12,320 nucleotides of DNA. It comes from JANLQX01 sp043775075 (GTDB lineage Bacteria > Actinomycetota > Acidimicrobiia > Acidimicrobiales > JANYDT01). Below, piece after piece: positions 5,884 to 12,320 of this stretch. Each line of letters begins with the position of its first letter. Positions within the stretch are counted from its first letter, which is position 1. Location of the stretch: positions 1-12,320 of the forward strand of contig JAYVSS010000238.1 of the NCBI GenBank assembly GCA_043775075.1, read 5' to 3'. The notes under the pieces are model-generated. The model did no database searches. It was not told the DNA's origin and saw only the letters and a program-made list of their open reading frames with translations. The translations under genes were made by a program, and so were the position numbers.

Positions 5884-8800
5884 TCGAGGATCTTGTCGCG
5901 GTTCTCGGTCGGGAGAGTCACCGGCGTCTCAGGCACGTCGCGGTCGGGGACAGCACTCGTTGGCCGATCGAACTCGGCGTCGTCCCACACCGTCTCGTCC
6001 ACCACGTCTTGGTCCATTTCGGACTCCTCGACGGTCAGCTCCTCGGCGTCACTGCCGCCGGGCCCCGCGCTCGGCGAGTTGCTCGGTGCGCGGAGCAGCA
6101 ACGGCCGCTTTCGGGTCCAATGCAGCACCCCCAGCATGCCGACGCCGGCGAAGGATGCGGCGAAGCCGAGGGTGTCGGCACCAGAGTACCCATAATGTAA
6201 GTGCACGTTCTTCTTAGTGGGTATGACGACCATAAAGTTCGGCATCACGCGGTACGGACCCTTGGCGCCCGACACGGTCCAGTTCGGGAAATAAGACACC
6301 TTGACGAGCACGGGTACGCCCACACGGTCCACGGTGAACGTGAGGTCGGTGTTGTTCAATGAGATGTTGGACACGTTGACCGGCTCGATTGCCTTGCGGG
6401 CACCGATGCCGGAGGTGGTCACACCCACGCCCCACGTTCGCGTTCGGGTCTGGCAATCGACCTTCCGCTCGTCGGGCGTTCGATCGCTTTCTTTCTTCGC
6501 CTCGATGGCTGCACACCGGACGTCTTTGGGCTTGACCACGTTGGCCCCGAACCGGGTCCATTCTTTGGGTCCGGTCCAGGCAATCGTGGCCGGGTAGGTG
6601 GCGGGGTTGTTGTACCAGTCCGCTTCAACGTCGAGCCATCCGCCGTATTGGTCCTGGGCGATGCCGGTGACCACCTGAGGCTGTTCGACGAGCGACGAAA
6701 CGAGCGATGAACCGATGACTTCGAAGAAGGTAAAGCACGACTTTTCATCGGCGGTGGGGTCCGCGGCCACTCCGGGTGTGGGGCACTTCCCGACCTGACC
6801 GACGTTGCGAAGTTTGTCGGGCATGGCCGTCGCCGCCGCCAGTGAGGCGTCGGTGATCGACAGGTAGTACCGAACCCCCGACGCCTTCATCTTTTCGACG
6901 CCGCGCACCAGGTCGTATGTCGGGTACGGAATGTCTCGCTGGGGGTTAGACGGGCCCGAGTATTTCTTGGAGCCATCGGCCTTGTTGGTGAGCGGCGTGG
7001 TGACGAGGGCGGCGGTCATCCAGTGCCACGGCATGGTCGCCGACGACTCGAAGTACACGCCCTCGAAGGATTGCAAACAGCCCTTCGTCCAATACGGAAG
7101 CAGCATTGGCGAAAGCGTGGTGCCGAACGAACCGAGCTTGGCGTCTTCGTATTCGTAGAGCACCCGCCCGCAGCCGTTGGTTTGTCCAACGGCCTTGGCT
7201 TCGTTCATCAACGCTTGGTATTCCAACCACCCGCCCGCACCTTGGTAGCCGCGGTAGTTGTAGAGGGCCCAGCCAGGGGAGAAGTTCGAATCATTCGACG
7301 CTTTTGCCGCCTGGATTCCGATGAGCCCTTTGTGCACCTTGGGAATGGGGAGCGAATTCGGCACCAGGTTCAACGGCAGGCCGACGCCAACGAATACCGC
7401 GAACGACGCTCCGAGAGCGCCGTAGATCGGACCGCGACCGGTCGATCGTCGAGGTTCGGCGTACAAACGAAGGGCCCCGCTGATCGCCTTAGCGGCACGG
7501 TACGCACCATGGGCGGCAAGGAAATAGATCGTCAAGAACCAGAAGGGAAGCGCGCGTGCATTCCACAAACGGAACTGCGGGGTCTGCACGAAGAATGCCA
7601 CGCAGATTCCTGCGGTCAACGTGAGGACGAGGCCCATCCTCTCGAATTCGAGTCCACGCATGCTCGCCACCACCAGCACGGTGAACGACCACAAGCCGGT
7701 GAACACAATCAGGTGACCGGGAGTGAAGCCTTTGACCACAAGAAACCCGAACGTGATGGCGAGGGCAACCACGGCGGCCATTCTCCCAATCAACGGACCG
7801 TCAAGCACCAAGGCCAACACGAAGGTGATGGCCAAAAGCGCGGCGCCGACCAGCAGCCCGACGCTTGGTTCGCCCTTAATGAGTCCGAAGCCAAGGCCGG
7901 TGGCCGCGGCAATGAGGGCGACGCCGGTAAGCGTCGGGGCGGCGACGTTCACGCGACCCTCAGCCGATTCCGCAATAGCTCGCCCGAGCGAAACGATGGC
8001 CGACAGCGAGGCGATCAGCGCCAGGATCATGGCGACGGCGATGATGTGGGAATCGGCGTAGGGCTTCGGGCCCCAGAAAGGGAAAAGATTCTGCTTGTAG
8101 AGCTTCATCTTCTCCCAACCCATGTCGTTCGTATAGGGGAGGTTGTGGGCGAACGGGACGAGCCAGAAACCCGCAAGCGCGCCGCCCGAACCCAGCACCA
8201 GGATGGCGTCTCGTAGCTGACGAGCACCGAAGAGGTCACGGAACTGATCCACCAGCGCGATGACAAACAGGGCGCCCCCGATCACGATCAATCCGTATTT
8301 GTGATCGATCGAAAGCCACACCGCTGCACCGAGCGCCACCGCGCCACCGATAAGCGCGCAGAGTAATCTGCCGTTGCGGAACTTCATCCGTTCTGGACGC
8401 AGGTGCGCGGCGATAATAAGCACACTTACGCATAAGACCCAGATGGTGGGAAGTAGATGGCATAGTCCGGTGGCCGCGAGTGTCAGGGCCGCCCGTCCTC
8501 GGTACTGACCGGTCCGCAGAACTCTCGTCAGCAATCCCAGAAACAACACGCCGAACGCCACGCCGATAGCGAAGGAAAACTCCCCGGCCATCGTGGAGCC
8601 AACGTTGCCGCCGTAGATGAAGAGATCGAAGTGGCGCGAGAACACAAAGGGAAAGGCGGCCAGCCCGAGAAAGAGCGGGATGGGACGGGGGAGCTGGGCC
8701 AGCCGACCGGACGCCCATGCGGTGGTGGGCAGAGCCAAAATGCCGAGGGCGGTGACCAGTTTGAACGCCACGTTGGCGGGGATAATGAACCCGAGGAACC

Positions 8801-9317
8801 CGATGAGCAGGGTCGGCAGGGGGAAATAAAAGTTGAGAACGGGGAATCCGCCGAGCCAGTCGTTGGACCATCCCGTGAGCCGCCCTTTGGGGAGCAGGGC
8901 CCGGCGCAGATAGTCCGAACTCCACACGTGAGCCCCCATATCGCCGCCGGTAGCCAGGCTGTTTGACAGCATGTCGCCGCGTCCCCATCGCCATGGCGTG
9001 ACCCACTCAAGCACGCCATCGAACAACGTCATCCGGGGCCGAGGTTTTCCCAGGGAAGCGGCCCGATCGCCGGCTATTTGCGACGGCAGCTTGAACATGT
9101 GGAGCTTCCATGCCACCAGGAGCGTTCCCAGCAACAGCACAACGAAGGTGATGCGTCCCAATGCATCACCGGGAACGGTAAGCCGGGGTCGGAGCGGTTT
9201 CGCGCCACCCGAGGAAGGATCCGAGGGCGAGTGGGCGGGGGTCGTGTCCACGGCAGAAACGGCGCGCGCGCCGGTCATATCGTCAGCCACGACGCGAGGA
9301 GCAGCCTCGGCGTTCAT
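5880..9317 (-). CDS. Very large polytopic membrane protein, PTPS-related/GT-C-like, first gene of a paralogous pair
   Basis: Counted from the ATG at 9317 the protein has 1145 residues. A disordered, probably cytoplasmic N-terminus of about 60 residues precedes the first helix (ITFVVLLLGTLLVAWKL). The first loop carries GGDMGAH (Asp126, His130) and TGWSNDWLGGFPVLNFYFPLP. STMAGEFSF, LAATGLCHLLP, FWLVPFAHNLPYTNDM and LWNARALPFWF follow among many helices. The extracytoplasmic domain contains Cys716 and Cys747, SNPQRD, DRVGVPVLV and MPNFMVVIPT; a final helix and an acidic tail end the protein. All these motifs recur in the same order in the downstream gene, so the two are paralogues; the present protein is longer mainly through extra helices in its middle. 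Function is likely a GT-C-like envelope glycosyltransferase or a related transporter (inference). A GTG at 9359 is an alternative start, but it lies inside a perfect inverted repeat. The ATG has a TAGATT hexamer seven bases ahead, fitting a leaderless transcript. Confidence 0.85.
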   Translation of the reverse strand: MNAEAAPRVVADDMTGARAVSAVDTTPAHSPSDPSSGGAKPLRPRLTVPGDALGRITFVVLLLGTLLVAWKLHMFKLPSQIAGDRAASLGKPRPRMTLFDGVLEWVTPWRWGRGDMLSNSLATGGDMGAHVWSSDYLRRALLPKGRLTGWSNDWLGGFPVLNFYFPLPTLLIGFLGFIIPANVAFKLVTALGILALPTTAWASGRLAQLPRPIPLFLGLAAFPFVFSRHFDLFIYGGNVGSTMAGEFSFAIGVAFGVLFLGLLTRVLRTGQYRGRAALTLAATGLCHLLPTIWVLCVSVLIIAAHLRPERMKFRNGRLLCALIGGAVALGAAVWLSIDHKYGLIVIGGALFVIALVDQFRDLFGARQLRDAILVLGSGGALAGFWLVPFAHNLPYTNDMGWEKMKLYKQNLFPFWGPKPYADSHIIAVAMILALIASLSAIVSLGRAIAESAEGRVNVAAPTLTGVALIAAATGLGFGLIKGEPSVGLLVGAALLAITFVLALVLDGPLIGRMAAVVALAITFGFLVVKGFTPGHLIVFTGLWSFTVLVVASMRGLEFERMGLVLTLTAGICVAFFVQTPQFRLWNARALPFWFLTIYFLAAHGAYRAAKAISGALRLYAEPRRSTGRGPIYGALGASFAVFVGVGLPLNLVPNSLPIPKVHKGLIGIQAAKASNDSNFSPGWALYNYRGYQGAGGWLEYQALMNEAKAVGQTNGCGRVLYEYEDAKLGSFGTTLSPMLLPYWTKGCLQSFEGVYFESSATMPWHWMTAALVTTPLTNKADGSKKYSGPSNPQRDIPYPTYDLVRGVEKMKASGVRYYLSITDASLAAATAMPDKLRNVGQVGKCPTPGVAADPTADEKSCFTFFEVIGSSLVSSLVEQPQVVTGIAQDQYGGWLDVEADWYNNPATYPATIAWTGPKEWTRFGANVVKPKDVRCAAIEAKKESDRTPDERKVDCQTRTRTWGVGVTTSGIGARKAIEPVNVSNISLNNTDLTFTVDRVGVPVLVKVSYFPNWTVSGAKGPYRVMPNFMVVIPTKKNVHLHYGYSGADTLGFAASFAGVGMLGVLHWTRKRPLLLRAPSNSPSAGPGGSDAEELTVEESEMDQDVVDETVWDDAEFDRPTSAVPDRDVPETPVTLPTENRDKILE

Positions 9318-9330
9318 TGACACCAATCTA
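9318..9330 (-). promoter_or_regulatory. -10-like TAGATT directly upstream of the membrane-protein operon
   Basis: On the minus strand TAGATT (9325-9330) is followed by seven bases and then ATG at 9317, the spacing expected of a leaderless start. No consensus -35 is visible. The inverted repeat at 9348-9371 would be centred about 42 bases upstream of the start point, where class II activators commonly bind. Confidence 0.45.
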
Positions 9331-9347
9331 GAGCGACTGGCTTGTGT

Positions 9348-9371
9348 CGCCGAGGACACCTGTCCTCGGCG
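9348..9371. promoter_or_regulatory. Perfect 11-bp inverted repeat between divergent genes, possible operator
   Basis: CGCCGAGGACA and TGTCCTCGGCG are exact reverse complements separated by two bases (CC). The element lies between the membrane-protein operon (minus) and manB (plus). It is well placed to control both directions. A two-base loop is unfavourable for an RNA hairpin, so a protein-binding palindrome is more likely. The nearby TAGGGT at 9373-9378 would be the -10 of manB, putting the repeat over its spacer and -35 region. Confidence 0.6.
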
Positions 9372-9372
9372 C

Positions 9373-9430
9373 TAGGGTCCACTCGCTCCCCGACGGAGGG
9401 GGTTGGATCTTGTTCTCTTCGAAGGGGGAG
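9373..9430 (+). promoter_or_regulatory. Candidate manB -10 and ribosome binding site
   Basis: TAGGGT at 9373-9378 fits a TANNNT -10 element. AAGGGGGAG at 9422-9430 is a strong purine-rich ribosome binding site four bases before the ATG at 9435. This site decides the start against the longer in-frame extension that begins at 9342 inside the inverted repeat. The promoter hexamer is weak evidence; the ribosome binding site is good. Confidence 0.5.
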
Positions 9431-9434
9431 CGCC

Positions 9435-10898
9435 ATGACAACGACATCGGCAGACAAAGCATCGGGGAATGCCCACGAGCCCGCCCCGGCAGCCGTGGGG
9501 ACGGCCGAAGCCCGCCTTCACGCGATATTCAAGGCCTACGACGTACGGGGGCTGGTGGGCGAACAAATCGATCCACCCCTGGCGAAGGCCATCGGGGCGT
9601 CGTTTGCTCGCTTTGTGTCGGGCGAGGACGGTGCCACGGAGATCGTCGTGGCCCGTGACATGCGCCCCTCGGGCGTTGACCTGGTGGCATCGTTCATCGA
9701 CGGAGCAACCGGCGAAGGAATGTCTGTTGTAGATATCGGTCTGGCGTCAACGGACCTGATGTACTTCGCCAGCGGACGGCTGGGCGTTCCCGGGGCGATG
9801 TTCACCGCATCGCATAATCCGGCCGCTTACAACGGCATCAAAATGTGTCTGGCCGCGGCGAAGCCCATTGGCGACGACACCGGGCTGAAGACGATCCGAG
9901 ATACGGCGGCGGATTTGGCCATGGGTCGCCTGCCATTCGGTGCCGGCAACGGGGCGAAAAGGACCGAGGAAATGCTCGACGCCTTCGTTGACCATGCCCT
10001 CTCGTTCATCGACGTCTCGGCCATTCGCCCGGGCCTGAAGATCGTGGCTGATACCGCCAATGGCATGGGCGGCCTCGTCGCGCCGGCTGTGTTGAAGCGC
10101 CTTCCGGTGTCGTTCGAGATCCTGTTTCCCGAGCTCGATGGCACGTTTCCAAATCATCCGGCCGACCCGATCCAATTGGAGAATCTGCGTGACCTGCAGG
10201 CCGCGGTGTTGGCGTCGAAGGCCGACATCGGCCTGGCCTTCGACGGCGATGCCGACCGGGTGTTTCTGGTGGACGAACTTGGTCACCCGATTTCTGGATC
10301 CACCACCACCGCCATGGTTGCCGCCGCCGTTCTGCGCAAGCATCCGGGCTCCACGGTGTTGTACAACTGCATCTGCTCGAAAGCCGTGCCTGAGGTCATC
10401 GTCGAAAACGGCGGTGTGCCCGTGCGAACTCGCGTGGGCCACAGTTTTATCAAGGGACTGATGGCCGAGACCAACGCCATATTCGGCGGCGAGCACTCGG
10501 CTCACTATTACTTCCGCGACAACTGGCGAGCGGACTCGGGGATTATTGCCGCCCTCCATGTCCTTGAGCTGCTGTCCACCGCCGCCGGTTCGATCCCGTT
10601 GAGCGCCGTTCGCGCTCCCTACGAGCGGTACGCCGGGTCGGGCGAGATCAACACCAAAGTGGCCAACCCGGATCTGGTGATTTCCCGTGTTGAGTCGGCA
10701 TACTCCAGTCGTGCCGCCTCGGTCGATCATCTTGACGGTCTCACCGTGGATCTAGGCGATTGGTGGTTCAACCTGCGGGCGTCAAACACCGAGCCACTAC
10801 TGCGCCTCAACCTCGAAGCGGCCACGGTGGACGATGTCGGCGCGCACGTGGCCGACGTGCTTTCGCTCATCATGGGTTTGGCCTCCGTGAAGGAGTAA
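9435..10898 (+). CDS. manB: Phosphomannomutase/phosphoglucomutase
   Basis: This 487-residue cytosolic enzyme of the alpha-D-phosphohexomutase family interconverts mannose-6-phosphate and mannose-1-phosphate, and often the glucose phosphates too. All four active-site signatures are present and in order: the phosphoserine loop FTASHNP with Ser126, the magnesium loop FDGDADR with Asp270/272/274, the sugar-specificity loop GGEHSAHYYF at Glu353-His354-Ser355, and the phosphate-binding loop RASNTEP at 448-454. GEHS in the sugar loop is seen in bifunctional PMM/PGM enzymes. Length is near the usual 450-490, and the first 25 or so residues are a variable extension. Mannose-1-phosphate feeds GDP-mannose, the usual donor for polyprenyl-phosphate-mannose, which links this gene to the GT2 gene and perhaps to the membrane-protein pair. 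It is divergent from that operon and shares its intergenic palindrome. Confidence 0.95.
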   Translation: MTTTSADKASGNAHEPAPAAVGTAEARLHAIFKAYDVRGLVGEQIDPPLAKAIGASFARFVSGEDGATEIVVARDMRPSGVDLVASFIDGATGEGMSVVDIGLASTDLMYFASGRLGVPGAMFTASHNPAAYNGIKMCLAAAKPIGDDTGLKTIRDTAADLAMGRLPFGAGNGAKRTEEMLDAFVDHALSFIDVSAIRPGLKIVADTANGMGGLVAPAVLKRLPVSFEILFPELDGTFPNHPADPIQLENLRDLQAAVLASKADIGLAFDGDADRVFLVDELGHPISGSTTTAMVAAAVLRKHPGSTVLYNCICSKAVPEVIVENGGVPVRTRVGHSFIKGLMAETNAIFGGEHSAHYYFRDNWRADSGIIAALHVLELLSTAAGSIPLSAVRAPYERYAGSGEINTKVANPDLVISRVESAYSSRAASVDHLDGLTVDLGDWWFNLRASNTEPLLRLNLEAATVDDVGAHVADVLSLIMGLASVKE

Positions 10899-11091
10899 TT
10901 CGGCAAGAACCGGTAGGTGATTGGGCTTGTCGGGTGTTTTCTAGCCGAACGACGAAGGATAGGATCCGTTCTGCTTGTCGGGCGCCGCCGTGCGCTGTCA
11001 CCCTGTGATCAGGGCCGACTCCATTCGTAGCGGGCGTCGTCTCAATCTGAGCGCTCTCGCCCCTGTCCGCTCATCGAAGGAGCCGATTCTT
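10899..11091 (+). promoter_or_regulatory. Intergenic leader between manB and ahcY
   Basis: The 193-base gap has a TAGGAT -10-like hexamer at 10960-10965, which would give a leader of about 120 bases. GCTTGTCGGG is repeated at 10925-10934 and 10973-10982. A small hairpin CCCTG-TGAT-CAGGG lies at 11001-11014. A second possible stem pairs GGGCG at 11032-11036 with CGCCC at 11058-11062 and encloses CTCA/TGAG. GAAGGAG at 11076-11082 is a good ribosome binding site nine bases before the ahcY ATG. TTCGGC at 10899-10904 and GCCGAA at 10944-10949 could pair after manB, but no U-tract follows. I do not recognise a known riboswitch. Confidence 0.4.

Positions 11092-12320
<1,229 letters not shown>

Noticed and set aside
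7023..8216. Long open frame (397 codons, plus strand) inside the large membrane-protein gene
   Set aside because: Its translation is very rich in Arg, Gly, Glu and His, has no known motif, and is what the antisense of a GC-rich hydrophobic gene produces. The minus-strand protein has clear paralogue conservation.
9342..9434. Longer N-terminus for manB
   Set aside because: The extension is Arg/Ser-rich with no family similarity, begins inside the inverted repeat, and a strong ribosome binding site precedes the ATG at 9435.
9747..10730. Open frame of 327 codons on the minus strand across manB
   Set aside because: It is antisense to a gene with all four phosphohexomutase active-site loops and shows no domain of its own.
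10899..11091. SAH riboswitch upstream of ahcY
   Set aside because: The conserved SAH-riboswitch core (GAGGAGCGCTGC-like and its partner) is not present; only generic small stems are seen.

Overview
The window is a high-GC chromosomal segment of bacterial type. Gene content and layout suggest an actinobacterium, possibly of the Acidimicrobiia. The reasons are GC-rich codon use, YkuD L,D-transpeptidases, GTG starts, -10-like hexamers sitting 6-8 bases ahead of start codons (leaderless layout), and a phosphomannomutase gene followed by ahcY. The two genes also lie near each other in mycobacteria. The taxonomic call is inference. I see no rRNA, tRNA, insertion sequence, prophage or CRISPR array.

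Left part, 1-2646. A truncated gene of the AbiEi-antitoxin-like type (59-460, minus) looks like a remnant. It is followed by a repeat-rich spacer (509-606). Then come two paralogous L,D-transpeptidase genes on the minus strand. One product is secreted (623-1423) and the other is a lipoprotein (1542-2492). Both should act on peptidoglycan outside the membrane. A 154-base divergent intergenic region with two palindromes separates the lipoprotein gene from the next gene.

Middle part, 2647-9434. A GT2 glycosyltransferase of the polyprenyl-phosphate-mannose/glucose synthase type (plus) runs tail to tail into a two-gene minus-strand operon, and the coding regions overlap by 78 bases. The operon encodes two very large, clearly paralogous polytopic membrane proteins (1145 and 850 aa), coupled by a GTGA stop/start overlap. 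They resemble the membrane family labelled '6-pyruvoyl-tetrahydropterin synthase-related' and have a GT-C-like first loop with a GGDxGxH motif. Upstream of the operon lies a perfect 11-bp inverted repeat with a 2-bp centre, between it and the divergent manB gene.

Right part, 9435-12320. A complete phosphomannomutase/phosphoglucomutase (manB) is followed on the same strand, after a 193-base leader, by S-adenosylhomocysteine hydrolase (ahcY), which runs off the end of the window.

How the genes may work together (inference): ManB makes mannose-1-phosphate (or glucose-1-phosphate), the GT2 enzyme loads a sugar on a polyprenyl phosphate, and the two large membrane proteins could use the lipid-linked sugar outside the membrane as GT-C-like transferases. 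With two L,D-transpeptidases next door, the window reads as a cell-envelope locus. The tandem membrane-protein pair is the best candidate for an undescribed system.
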